Shown here in pieces: positions 8,328 to 16,457 of a stretch of 64,000 bases of DNA. Position 1 is the stretch's first letter, and each line of letters starts with the position of its first letter. Origin of the DNA: Haladaptatus sp. R4 (GTDB taxonomy: Archaea > Halobacteriota > Halobacteria > Halobacteriales > Haladaptataceae). The stretch is taken from contig NZ_LWHG01000021.1 in the NCBI RefSeq assembly GCF_001625445.1, positions 124,001 through 188,000 on the forward strand. Reading direction: 5' to 3'. The notes beneath the pieces are model-generated. The model worked only from the letters and a program-made list of their open reading frames with translations, was not told where the DNA came from and searched no databases. A program made the translations under genes and the position numbers.

Positions 8328-8554
8328 TGCAGCGACTCGGACAGGTCGTCCGGACGGCCCAAGGACTGGCCATCGTTCGCTCGCCGAGCGAGGAGTACCC
8401 GGACATCGGCACGATGGTGGTGGACGAGGGACTGACGACGGTCGGACGGGTCGTGGACGTGTTCGGGCCGGTGTCAAAGCCCTACGTCGCGGTGTCGCCG
8501 GACGACGAGACACCGCTCCCGACGCTCGTCGGGGCGAAACTCTACGCCCGGTAA
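8327..8554 (+). CDS. gar1: H/ACA ribonucleoprotein subunit Gar1
   Basis: Gar1/Naf1-like protein of 75 residues, a compact beta-barrel lacking the eukaryotic RGG tails. Recognisable segments are LGQVVRTAQGLAIVRS near the N-terminus and VGRVVDVFGPVSKPYVAV in the middle, the family hallmark. It binds Cbf5 and helps release substrate in H/ACA guide-RNA pseudouridylation of rRNA. It overlaps srp19 by one nucleotide, and the srp19-gar1 linkage is common in haloarchaea as far as I recall. The ATG at 8327 is the only reasonable start. Confidence 0.93.
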   Translation: MQRLGQVVRTAQGLAIVRSPSEEYPDIGTMVVDEGLTTVGRVVDVFGPVSKPYVAVSPDDETPLPTLVGAKLYAR

Positions 8555-8633
8555 GCTTCCGTTCGGTTCTGAAAACCCCTAATCGATCCGACGAACCCAA
8601 AACCACAAAGAGGGGTCACTTCTATCTCCCGAC

Positions 8634-9665
8634 ATGGACAATCGAACGCGGGAGTTCTTCGCGTCCGGGTTGACCGTCGCCATCTTTCTGGCGGTGCAAC
8701 TCGGCGCGCTGGCGCTGGTGAAGCCGTTCAAGACGGCGGGGTACCAGACGGTCAGCGACCCGTCGGACCCGACGAACAGCCTCGTCTACATCGGCGTCAT
8801 CCTCGTCTTCACGGCGGGAATGCTCGTCGTCATCAAACTCGGCGTGCAATGGATTCTGCGCGCGGTTATCATCCTCACCAGCGGGATGATTTCGCTGTAC
8901 GTGTTCAGCGTCGTGATTCCGGCGGTCGTCACGGTGACGGTCTCCGATTCGCAAGTCAACGTGCTCGCGTGGGTCTTCGCCGCGCTCGTTTCACTCGCGC
9001 TGGCAGTGTATCCGGAGTGGTACGTCATCGACGCCGCGGGCGTCCTGATGGGTGCCGGGTCGGCGGGACTGTTCGGCATCAGCTTTGGCTTGCTCCCCGC
9101 TATCCTCCTACTCACCGTGCTGGCCGTCTACGACGCCATCAGCGTCTACGGCACGGAACACATGCTCACGCTCGCCTCCGGCGTGATGGACCTGAAGATA
9201 CCTGTCATCCTCGTAATTCCGCTGTCGCTCTCCTATTCGTTCCTCGAAGACGCCGTGCAGGCGACGAGCGAAGGCGCGGTCAGCGAGAACGACGACGAAC
9301 TGGTCGGCGATGGGGACGGCGAGTTCGACGATTCCGAGAGCCTCGGCGAAGCAGTCGGAGATGAAGGGGAAGCGAATCGGGACGCCTTCTTCATCGGTCT
9401 CGGCGACGCGGTCATGCCGACCGTGATGGTCGCCAGCGCGGCCTTCTTCTCCCCGGCGAACGCGCTCCTCTCCGGAATCGCGCTCAACCTGCCCGCGCTG
9501 ACCGCGATGATCGGAACGATAGCCGGACTACTCGTCCTGCTGTGGATGGTGATGAAGGGCCGAGCACACGCCGGACTGCCGCTCCTGAACGGCGGCGCAA
9601 TCGGCGGCTACCTCGTCGGCGCGCTGGCGAGCGGCATTCCGTTGATGAAAGCGCTCGGATTGTAA
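8634..9665 (+). CDS. Presenilin/signal-peptide-peptidase-type intramembrane aspartyl protease (A22 family)
   Basis: Polytopic protein of 343 residues with about nine transmembrane segments. The catalytic motifs are all visible: Tyr-Asp with Asp167 (LAVYDAISVYG), Gly-Leu-Gly-Asp with Asp258 (FIGLGDAVMP) and the PAL motif at 287-289 (NLPALTAM). These define the GxGD intramembrane proteases that cleave transmembrane helices of signal peptides or membrane proteins. An acidic loop (about residues 215-250) separates the two catalytic Asp-bearing helices, as in the exon-9 loop region of presenilins. It follows srp19-gar1 in the same direction, 79 nt downstream. The substrate is unknown. Confidence 0.9.
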   Translation: MDNRTREFFASGLTVAIFLAVQLGALALVKPFKTAGYQTVSDPSDPTNSLVYIGVILVFTAGMLVVIKLGVQWILRAVIILTSGMISLYVFSVVIPAVVTVTVSDSQVNVLAWVFAALVSLALAVYPEWYVIDAAGVLMGAGSAGLFGISFGLLPAILLLTVLAVYDAISVYGTEHMLTLASGVMDLKIPVILVIPLSLSYSFLEDAVQATSEGAVSENDDELVGDGDGEFDDSESLGEAVGDEGEANRDAFFIGLGDAVMPTVMVASAAFFSPANALLSGIALNLPALTAMIGTIAGLLVLLWMVMKGRAHAGLPLLNGGAIGGYLVGALASGIPLMKALGL

Positions 9666-9738
9666 CACGACCGTTCTCGGACCTCTCAGGGTTTCGTACC
9701 GACGAAACGGACAGGCCCGTCCCTCGCGTAGGGATGCC

Positions 9739-11076
9739 ATGACTCCTCTCGGCGAAGGAACGCCTTCCCCGCACGATGAACCCGTTCGTGTCGGCGTCCT
9801 CAGTTTTCACAACAGCAAGGAGACGAAGGCGATTTTGAACGCGATAGACGATTTGGGCCACGTTCCCGTCTGGCTTCGGAAGGGAAACACCCGCGTCCAG
9901 ATCATCGGGGACGAACCGCGACTCGACCCCGACGTGGATATCGTCGTCAACCGACTGCTGTTGACGACCGCCGAACATCCGCTCGAACACCTCGAAATCG
10001 CCAACACGCTCGCCGGACATCGACCGATGGTCAACCCGCCTCCGGCCGTGCTGACGGCGATTCACAAGTACGCGACAGCGGTTCGACTCGCCAACCAAGG
10101 CGTGAGAACGCCGGATTCGTATCTGGGATTGTCCGCCGCCACGTTTGCCGAGGGGAGTCGGTACGTCGGCGGATCGATGCTCCAAAAGGCCGGTATCGGG
10201 ACCCACGGTGACGCGGCGTGGAAGGTGGCGCGAAACGAGCGACCGACGCCGGTCGTCGGCCACAGGCACACGTTCCTCCAGCGATTTCTGGACCAACGGG
10301 GCAAACAGTCCGACGTGCGGGTGTACGTCGTCGGCGACGAGGTCGTCGGCGCGATGCGGCGGTTGGCCCCGAACGGCGACTGGCGGACGAACGTCGCGCG
10401 TGGCGGCACCCCGGAGGACGTAACGGACGAACTCCCGAGGGAAGTCGGGTCCATCGCCCTCGATGCGACACACGCCCTCGGTCTCGACGTTGCGGGCGTG
10501 GACGTGATGGAGTGGCGCGGGGACTGGTACGTCCTCGAAATAAACCCGACGGCGGGGTTCACCGGCTTGTTCGACGCGACTGGCAAAAGCGCTGCCCCGT
10601 ACATCGCCCGGTACGCCATCGAGCGGGCGGGTGGTGAGGTGCCCCCCGGACAGGTCGCGGAGATCGCCCAGTCGCTGGATGACTCGGTTCCCGCTTGTAA
10701 ACCACGTCGGGCGGGCGGGACGAACCGCCACCGAACAGTCGGCTACACGGAACTGGTGGTCGTCAACGGAATGCGGACGTCGGAGTCGGTCGTCGCCAAG
10801 GCCGACACGGGTGCGACCCGGACGAGCATCGGTATCGACCTCGCGTCGGCGGTCGGCGCGGGTCCCATCAAGAGCAGCGCCGCCGTGAAGTTCGGCAGCG
10901 GGAAGGCGAGCAAGACGCGGCCACTGGTGGACGTGGACATCGGTATCGGCGAACGGTGGCACAGGGTGACGGCCAGCGTGGAGGACCGAAGCCACATGCG
11001 TCATCCGCTCATCCTCGGACGGGACGTGCTCTCGGACTATCGCATCGACATCCGCCGTCGGGCGGGCGAGGAGTAG
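9739..11076 (+). CDS. RimK-type ATP-grasp ligase fused to a RimB/retropepsin-like domain
   Basis: Two-domain protein of 445 residues. Residues about 12-300 are a RimK-like ATP-grasp ligase: the pre-ATP-grasp fold VGVLSFHNSKE, lysines in YATAVRLANQG and MLQKAGIGTHG, and the Mg/ATP motif YVLEINPTAGFTG near residue 270. Residues about 335-445 are an ATP-dependent zinc-protease/RimB-like domain with retropepsin motif KADTGATRTS (Asp356) and a C-terminal HPLILGRDVLSDYRI. RimK-type enzymes add Glu or similar amino acids to a protein or cofactor, and RimB-type domains trim such additions, so one chain may carry both activities. The substrate is unknown. Confidence 0.85.
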   Translation: MTPLGEGTPSPHDEPVRVGVLSFHNSKETKAILNAIDDLGHVPVWLRKGNTRVQIIGDEPRLDPDVDIVVNRLLLTTAEHPLEHLEIANTLAGHRPMVNPPPAVLTAIHKYATAVRLANQGVRTPDSYLGLSAATFAEGSRYVGGSMLQKAGIGTHGDAAWKVARNERPTPVVGHRHTFLQRFLDQRGKQSDVRVYVVGDEVVGAMRRLAPNGDWRTNVARGGTPEDVTDELPREVGSIALDATHALGLDVAGVDVMEWRGDWYVLEINPTAGFTGLFDATGKSAAPYIARYAIERAGGEVPPGQVAEIAQSLDDSVPACKPRRAGGTNRHRTVGYTELVVVNGMRTSESVVAKADTGATRTSIGIDLASAVGAGPIKSSAAVKFGSGKASKTRPLVDVDIGIGERWHRVTASVEDRSHMRHPLILGRDVLSDYRIDIRRRAGEE

Positions 11077-11123
11077 GGAAACGGCCAAAGGAAGTTTCCG
11101 TTCACTCTCCGCAGGCACGAACG

Positions 11124-11393
11124 ATGCCAGAGATGCCAGACACGGGCACGGCGACCATCGTCTACGACGACCCGGAGGGAGAGGTAATCGAACGAGAAGC
11201 CGAGAACGACGACATCGTCTACTTCGACGACCACTGGCTGATCAAGGTCGGGGTCAACGACGAGGGCGACGACATGGTCCGACGCGTTCCACGCGAACGC
11301 GTCCACTACGTCGAACGCTCCATCGACGAACTCGAAAAGAAGGTCGAAAGCGCAGTCGAGAAGGCGAAAGAGCAGTTCGGCTGGTCGGTGTAA
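11124..11393 (+). CDS. Small acidic haloarchaeal protein, unknown function
   Basis: Predicted cytosolic protein of 89 residues, rich in Asp and Glu. The N-terminal half forms beta-like strands (TATIVYDDPEGEVIERE, IVYFDDHWLIKVGV), and the C-terminal third (about residues 63-84) is a charged amphipathic helix with coiled-coil character (IDELEKKVESAVEKAKEQ). No cysteines or catalytic motif are visible. It is 47 nt downstream of the RimK/RimB-type gene in the same direction. I chose the ATG at 11124 because it begins the acidic reading; an upstream extension overlaps the previous gene. Confidence 0.75.
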   Translation: MPEMPDTGTATIVYDDPEGEVIEREAENDDIVYFDDHWLIKVGVNDEGDDMVRRVPRERVHYVERSIDELEKKVESAVEKAKEQFGWSV

Positions 11394-11447
11394 TCGTCGA
11401 TTCGGGTGCCGTCACAACTATTCGTACCGCCGCTGTGAGCCTACTCC

Positions 11448-11869
11448 ATGGCTTCGAACGCAACGAACGGGTTCGTGGGTGGATTGTTCAGTACCGTCGT
11501 CATGACGGCATTCCGTGAGTCGATTTCGCTGTCGTATCCGCCGACGGCCGAGTTTTGCGCGAAGTTCCTCGGCGGCGAACCGAACGACCATCCCGTGGGT
11601 GCAATCGCACTCCACCTCCTGTACGGCGGATTCGCCGGTAGCCTCTTCGCCATCGCGTTCGGAGATGGGTCGAACTCGGCACTCGACGCCGAAACGGAGG
11701 GAACAATCGGCGGTCTCGGCTACGGCCTCCTGCTCTCCCTCTTCGGGGAACGGGTCATGCTCGGTCGGTTGTTGGACATGACCCTCGAAGAGGACGAATC
11801 CATTATTTTTCACGCCGGACACGCGATGTACGCGTCGCGCTCGGGGCGTGGGTCGGTTCGCGGTCGTAA
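11448..11869 (+). pseudogene. Membrane protein of unknown function, frameshifted near its 3' end
   Basis: As written, the frame runs to 11948 and overlaps the convergent downstream gene by 79 nt. After FHAGHAMY (about residue 128) its sequence becomes basic and atypical. Adding one base near 11831-11833 (TACGCG to TACGGCG) restores MYGVALGAWVGSRS and a TAA at 11867-11869, exactly abutting the convergent stop at 11870. The restored 140-residue protein has hydrophobic helices with Gly-rich packing motifs (NGFVGGLFSTVVM, LLYGGFAGSLFAIAFG), but I do not know its function. Either the gene is recently broken or one base is missing in the assembly. Confidence 0.75.
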
Positions 11870-12868
11870 CTATTCGCCGGTCAGCGCCTCGCTCGCGGGC
11901 GAGAACGAGATCGTCGAGCCCAATCCGTCCTCGCAGGCTTTCTGGTAGAGCATGTACGCCGAAGCGACGGTTTCGATGCCCGTTCCGCCGCTGTCGAAGA
12001 CGGTTATCTCCTCGGCCGATTCGCGGCCCGGTTTCTCGCCCGCGACCACCTCGCCGAGTTCGGCGTGGATGTCCTCTTCCGTCACGTCGCCCGACTCCAT
12101 CGCCAGGAGGAACGACCCCGCGTCCGACGTCGCGCGCTCCCGCAGGTCGGGGACGTACGTCGAGCGCGCTATCGTCGTCGCGTCGAGTTCGCGCTTTTTC
12201 GGGTGATACTGACCCATCGCGGTGACGTGTGCACCGTCCTTGAGCAGGTCGCCGTCGAACACCGGTTCGCTGGCCGTCGTCGCGGTGATGACGATATCGG
12301 CGTCCTCGACGGCCGCGGCACTGCTGGCGACGGCGGCGACCGAGGCGTCGTACGCCTCGTTCATCTCGCCCGCGAACGACTCCCGGTTCTCCTTCGTCGG
12401 CGAGTAGACCCAGACGGTTTCGATGTCCCGGACCGTCATCGCCGCTTTCAGTTGTCCGCGTGCCTGCGCGCCGGTACCGATGAGAGCGAGCGAGGTTGCG
12501 TCCTCGCGCGCGAGTGCGTCGAGTCCGACCGCACCCGCCGCACCGGTCTTGAACGGATTCATGCTCGCGCCGTCGATGAGCGCGAGGGGTTCGCCGGTCT
12601 CGGCGTCGAACAGCGGCGTCATGAACCACGCATCGCCCGCGCTGAACCCGGCGGGATACATGTAGCCGCCCATCGCGCCCGTTTCTGGGAGGATCGCGGA
12701 GTAACTCGTCAGCATCCCCGCCGGTTCGTCGTTCACCAGCGTCGTCCGGGGTTTCGCGGGCGCTCCCAGTCCTCGCTGACGATAGCCGTCACGCACGGCA
12801 TCGACGAACTCGTCGATCTCTGCCAGTCCAGCGACGTCGTCGCTCGTCAAAAACAGCGTCTCGGTCAT
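11870..12868 (-). CDS. Ornithine cyclodeaminase / alanine dehydrogenase (mu-crystallin) family
   Basis: NAD(P)-dependent enzyme of 332 residues from the ATG at 12868 (MTETLFLTSDDVAGL); the in-frame extension to 12895 is unlikely. The N-terminal substrate domain contains RTTLVNDEPAGMLTSYSAIL with the conserved lysine/arginine region, and the Rossmann motif is LALIGTGAQARGQLKAA near residue 130, followed by VWVYSPTKENRE and the TATTASEPVFDGDLLKDGAH segment. Family members act as ornithine cyclodeaminases, alanine dehydrogenases or ketimine reductases; the substrate cannot be told from motifs alone. It converges with the frameshifted membrane-protein gene with no spacer. Confidence 0.88.
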   Translation of the reverse strand: MTETLFLTSDDVAGLAEIDEFVDAVRDGYRQRGLGAPAKPRTTLVNDEPAGMLTSYSAILPETGAMGGYMYPAGFSAGDAWFMTPLFDAETGEPLALIDGASMNPFKTGAAGAVGLDALAREDATSLALIGTGAQARGQLKAAMTVRDIETVWVYSPTKENRESFAGEMNEAYDASVAAVASSAAAVEDADIVITATTASEPVFDGDLLKDGAHVTAMGQYHPKKRELDATTIARSTYVPDLRERATSDAGSFLLAMESGDVTEEDIHAELGEVVAGEKPGRESAEEITVFDSGGTGIETVASAYMLYQKACEDGLGSTISFSPASEALTGE

Positions 12869-12997
12869 GGCTGGACGAACGGAAGCCAGCGACAAAACCG
12901 TTGAGGAACGGAAACGGTAGCCGTCGGGAATGAAGGGTGAAAATAAACTGCGAACGTGAAACGAACGGAGAAAGGAGAGGGAAAAGAGAGACGAAAA

Positions 12998-13219
12998 TTA
13001 CTCAGCGGAATTGACTGGCGCGGATGACTGGGGGTTCGGGGCAGATGCTTCATCGACGGGTCCGTTTACGAACAGTGCGTGTCCGATGAGGAGCACGGAA
13101 ACGAACGCTCCAAGGGGTACAGCGGTCGTTAGCGCGAGTCCAGCGATGCTGAACGCTCCGGTTACACCGACCAATGCGAGTGGGATCAGGCCAAGAATGA
13201 GGTCATAGTATCCAGTCAT
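12998..13219 (-). CDS. Small two-TM membrane protein
   Basis: Protein of 73 residues with two hydrophobic helices (LILGLIPLALVGVTGAF and TTAVPLGAFVSVLLIGHALFV) and a polar Pro/Ser/Ala-rich tail (ASAPNPQSSAPVNSAE). Function unknown; small proteins of this style are common in haloarchaea. The ATG at 13219 has a strong TATA-like CAGTTATATACC about 25-30 nt upstream on the minus strand (near 13242-13253), which supports this leaderless start over the longer reading from 13264. Confidence 0.75.
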   Translation of the reverse strand: MTGYYDLILGLIPLALVGVTGAFSIAGLALTTAVPLGAFVSVLLIGHALFVNGPVDEASAPNPQSSAPVNSAE

Positions 13220-13321
13220 AATGTATTCAATAATATGCGGTGTAGGTATATAACTGTTTCCCATAGGCGAAGCAGCTGATTCCTGTATGGATTGAGAATG
13301 CTCTAAGGAATCTACCGGTTA

Positions 13322-13344
13322 CATCTTCATAACTTATGAAGATG
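13322..13344. promoter_or_regulatory. Perfect 11-bp inverted repeat, operator-like palindrome
   Basis: CATCTTCATAA (13322-13332), a single C, and TTATGAAGATG (13334-13344) form a perfect 23-bp palindrome. It lies in a 324-nt gap (13220-13543) between a small membrane gene promoter and the 3' end of the MFS gene. Nothing else in that gap is recognisable as a gene. It may be a dimer-binding site or the relic of a mobile-element end; no direct evidence decides. Confidence 0.55.
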
Positions 13345-13543
13345 CGACTAGGATACAGGGACCCCAGACCGAGAATTCTGCACTCTCAGGGGGGTGTGAA
13401 ATGCCCGAGAGTAATTCATTCTGCCACAAAGCCATGTTAACGATGCTCATGATAGGCGTTGTCTGAATTTTTCGAGGGAGAATTACCGGCGATAATTGAG
13501 GTAGGGCGTCGATGATCGACGACCGAACGGCGGTATTCACCGA

Positions 13544-14791
13544 TCAGTCGTGCGTCGGGGGACGAAGGAGCAACGCACCGAGCGCCGCCACGATTGCGAG
13601 AACACCGCCGATGAGGAACGCGACCGTCCATCCCATGGCCGTAACGAGAAACCCTGTGACTGCCCCGCCGAACACGCCACCCCACATCTTCCCCGAATAG
13701 AGCAGTGCGTAGTTCGCCGAGGAATGTTCCCGCCCGTAGTAGTCGCCGACGACGCTCGGGAACAGCGTGTACTGTGGACTCCAGAAGAACGTGGCGACGA
13801 TGACGGCGAGGACGAACCCGATGTCGGAGTTCACGTTCGCGAACCAAACGACGGCGAACAGACCGACGCCGCACAGGAAAAAGGAGACCGCCATCGCGCG
13901 CTCCCTGTCGATCCGGTCGGACGCGTCGCCGACGATCAACCGCCCCGCGCCACCCGAAAGCGGTAGGACGATGGCGGAGACGGTTGCGATCATCGCCGCC
14001 AGTCCGAAGTGCTCGGCGAAGGAGACGACCTTCGCGGTCAGCATCAACCCCGCCCCGCTCGCGCAGACGAACATCACGTACATCACCCAGAACTGCCACG
14101 TTCCGGCCATCTCGCGCCACGTGTACTGCGGACCCGAGACCATCTCCGTCGCCTCGTCGCCGCCGTCGGCCGTCGCTTCGAGCCACCCCTTCGGCGGGTC
14201 GCGGAGCACGACCGCTCCGACGATGATTCCGATACCGATGAGCAGTCCCATGTTCCAGAGGACGCCCGGGTAACTCGACGCCGTCGCGTTAGTGCGCACG
14301 TACGGAACCACGAGCGCACTTCCCGCGGCGAACGCCATCGTCCCCAGCCCGGTCGTCAGGCCGCGCCGGTCGGGGAACCATTTCAGCGCCGTGTTCACCG
14401 CGACGGTGTAGACGATACCGACCCCGATGGCCCCGAGCGAGTAGAAGAGATACAGTTGCCAGACGCTCGTCGCACGCGACAGGGCGAGATAGCCACCCCC
14501 GGCGAGGATTCCCGCGAGGAGCGTCAGCGCCCGTGGGCCGTGTCTGTCACGCCACCAACCGACGGGGAACTGTGACCCCGCCTGAAAGATGACGAAGAGG
14601 GTGAACACCGCGCCGAGCGCCGCCGGGTCGATGGCGAGGCGATTCGCGATCGGCGAGCGGAGGGACGACCACACGTACTGATACGGACTGACCAACCCCA
14701 TCATCACGACAGCAGCGGCGACCTGCCACCATCTGGAGAACCCGAGCACGTCCTTGGCACGGGCAGAATAATCGACATCGGTAGTACTCAT
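13544..14791 (-). CDS. MFS transporter, oxalate/formate antiporter-like (OFA) family
   Basis: Twelve-helix major facilitator protein of 415 residues. It starts at the ATG at 14791 (MSTTDVDYSARAKDVLGFSRWW), preferred to 14806. The inter-helix 2/3 motif GWWRDRHGPRALTLLAG is the MFS motif A variant, and the early YQYVWSSLRSPIANRL and later GRLIVGDASDRIDRERAM are typical of the OFA/monocarboxylate group. The transported substrate is probably a small carboxylate, by family only. A central loop of about 40 residues (KGWLEATADGGDEATE) separates the two halves. It appears monocistronic. Confidence 0.85.
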   Translation of the reverse strand: MSTTDVDYSARAKDVLGFSRWWQVAAAVVMMGLVSPYQYVWSSLRSPIANRLAIDPAALGAVFTLFVIFQAGSQFPVGWWRDRHGPRALTLLAGILAGGGYLALSRATSVWQLYLFYSLGAIGVGIVYTVAVNTALKWFPDRRGLTTGLGTMAFAAGSALVVPYVRTNATASSYPGVLWNMGLLIGIGIIVGAVVLRDPPKGWLEATADGGDEATEMVSGPQYTWREMAGTWQFWVMYVMFVCASGAGLMLTAKVVSFAEHFGLAAMIATVSAIVLPLSGGAGRLIVGDASDRIDRERAMAVSFFLCGVGLFAVVWFANVNSDIGFVLAVIVATFFWSPQYTLFPSVVGDYYGREHSSANYALLYSGKMWGGVFGGAVTGFLVTAMGWTVAFLIGGVLAIVAALGALLLRPPTHD

Positions 14792-14878
14792 GGCGCAACC
14801 GACCAACCGGATAACAATCAGAGTTGGGTTTGGGGAAACCCGCGTACGTTTATGAGGGAATACGAACTATTATCCTCC

Positions 14879-15520
14879 ATGAAGGGGAGAAAATCGTATC
14901 TCGTCGCGCTCGCACTCGTCGCCGTTTCGTTCGCCCTGGGCGTGTACTACTATCCCCGCATGCCGGACCAAATCGCGTCCCACTGGAACGCGAGCGGGAA
15001 CGCCGACGGCACGATGCCAAAGCTGTGGGGACTGTTCCTGATCCCGACGATGACCGCGGGACTGCTCGTGCTCTTCGCCGCGATTCCGCGGATCGACCCG
15101 CTCCGGGAGAACATCGCGGAGTTCCGGCGGTATTACGATCTGTTCATCGTCCTGTTCGTCGCGTTCATGCTGTACATGCAGGCGCTGATCGTCCTCTGGA
15201 ACCTCGGCTACCGGTTCGACTTCACCATGGTGCTGTCGCCAGCCATCGGCGTGCTGTATTATTTCATCGGCGCGCTGATGAGCCGCGTCGAGCGGAACTG
15301 GTTCATCGGCGTTCGGACGCCGTGGACGCTCTCGGACGACAGGGTGTGGAAACGAACTCACGCGCGTGCGGGGCCGCTGTTCAAACTCGCGGGGATCATC
15401 GCCATCCTCGGCGCGTTCGTCCCCCGATATGCGATTTACCTCGTGGTGGGCCCGGTCCTCCTCGCCGCGGCCTATCTCATGCTGTACTCGTACGTCGAGT
15501 ACCGGCGTGTCGCCGCGTAA
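14879..15520 (+). CDS. SdpI/DUF1648-type membrane protein
   Basis: Protein of 213 residues. Its first half is the DUF1648 module: an N-terminal helix followed by YYPRMPDQIASHWNASGNAD, the family hallmark, then LWGLFLIPTMTAG. The second half resembles the SdpI immunity-protein region, with NWFIGVRTPWTLSDDRVWKRTH. In Bacillus SdpI confers immunity to a killing toxin and acts in signalling; in archaea the role is unknown. Six hydrophobic segments are visible. A TATA-like GTTTATG near 14849 favours the start at 14879 as leaderless rather than 14852. Confidence 0.85.
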   Translation: MKGRKSYLVALALVAVSFALGVYYYPRMPDQIASHWNASGNADGTMPKLWGLFLIPTMTAGLLVLFAAIPRIDPLRENIAEFRRYYDLFIVLFVAFMLYMQALIVLWNLGYRFDFTMVLSPAIGVLYYFIGALMSRVERNWFIGVRTPWTLSDDRVWKRTHARAGPLFKLAGIIAILGAFVPRYAIYLVVGPVLLAAAYLMLYSYVEYRRVAA

Positions 15521-15544
15521 AAACGCTATTTTCGCCGTTTCCGA

Positions 15545-15943
15545 TCACCCGCCGTGCGCGATGACCTCGTCCGGACGGATTTTGAGCAGGACTCGCGCCG
15601 TCCGAATCTCCGGCTGATACTCCTCCCCCGTGTAGCGCTGAGATAGTTCGTCGATGTGCTCGCGGGCACCCTCCTCGGTCATCTCGTCGACTTCACCGAG
15701 GACGGACAGCGCCCGATAGCGGTTGTCCGGGTCGGTCATTCCCATCCCGACCTTCGGATTCTCCCGCACGTTTCGTTCCTTGCGCCGACCGCGTTCGGTG
15801 TTGACGAGCACCCTGTCCTCGTCGGCGTCGTAATCGACCCACACCGGGGTGACGTGCGGCAGTCCCTCCGGCGTGAGCGTGGCGAAGTACGCGAAGACGG
15901 GCTTCTCGAACAGTTCGTGGAACTCGGATGGAATGGACGACAT
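15545..15943 (-). CDS. Pyridoxamine 5'-phosphate oxidase-like (FMN/F420-binding split-barrel) protein
   Basis: Protein of 132 residues from the ATG at 15943 (MSSIPSEFHELFEKP). The split beta-barrel pattern is clear: FAYFATLTPEGLPHVTPVWVDYD, then RVLVNTERGRRKERNVRENPKVGM, where the Arg/Lys cluster typically contacts flavin or F420 phosphate. Family members bind FMN, F420 or heme and reduce small molecules; the specific reaction is unknown. It converges with the SdpI-type gene; the 24-nt spacer has short A and T runs that may terminate both. Confidence 0.85.
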   Translation of the reverse strand: MSSIPSEFHELFEKPVFAYFATLTPEGLPHVTPVWVDYDADEDRVLVNTERGRRKERNVRENPKVGMGMTDPDNRYRALSVLGEVDEMTEEGAREHIDELSQRYTGEEYQPEIRTARVLLKIRPDEVIAHGG

Positions 15944-16015
15944 CAGGAACGGACGACAACCGGGAATCACTTTACGCTACGGGCCACGGCGTTCGGCGAC
16001 GGAAAAGTGACCGCG

Positions 16016-16435
16016 TTAGCGAATCGCGAACGTAACCCCAGCCAGGATTCGCCAGACGGTCAAAAACAGGATGCCGAAGCCAAGCATCACGAGGACGAAA
16101 CTGACCGGTGACTCGCCGTGGAAGAACGACGTCGCACGGAGCGCGGCACCGATGAGCGCGGCGGTAATCCACGTTCCGTCCGCGAACAGCACCGAGGTTC
16201 GAATCGAGCGGCGGGCGCGGGAACTGTACAGGCCGACCATGAACGCGGATATCAACCACCCGATGAGGAACGGTGCGACGGTGTTAGCGAAGTAAAGTGG
16301 TTCTTGGAAAATCGGATCGTGATGGCGAAGGCTCCCGACTGCCAAGAGCACCAACAGAACCACGATATCGCCGATGAAGAGTCCGGCCGTCGTTCCCGAG
16401 CGGTCGAATCGCCGAGTTACGAACGCACTGCTCAT
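16016..16435 (-). CDS. DUF3054 family membrane protein
   Basis: Integral membrane protein of 139 residues with four hydrophobic helices, matching my recollection of DUF3054: AGLFIGDIVVLLVLLAVGSLRHH at the N-terminus, TVAPFLIGWLISAFMVGLY, then WITAALIGAALRATSFFHGE and a final helix with FVLVMLGFGILFLTVWR. No function is established. The start at 16435 lies 22 nt downstream of the methyltransferase stop in the same direction, so the two may be co-transcribed. The longer upstream reading overlaps that gene and lacks hydrophobic or acidic character. Confidence 0.8.
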   Translation of the reverse strand: MSSAFVTRRFDRSGTTAGLFIGDIVVLLVLLAVGSLRHHDPIFQEPLYFANTVAPFLIGWLISAFMVGLYSSRARRSIRTSVLFADGTWITAALIGAALRATSFFHGESPVSFVLVMLGFGILFLTVWRILAGVTFAIR

Positions 16436-16457
16436 ACGGTTCGTTGCACGGCCGGGG

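Noticed and set aside
13334-13540. A 68-codon minus-strand frame
   Set aside because: Not acidic, no motif, starts within the end of the MFS region and contains half of the palindrome.
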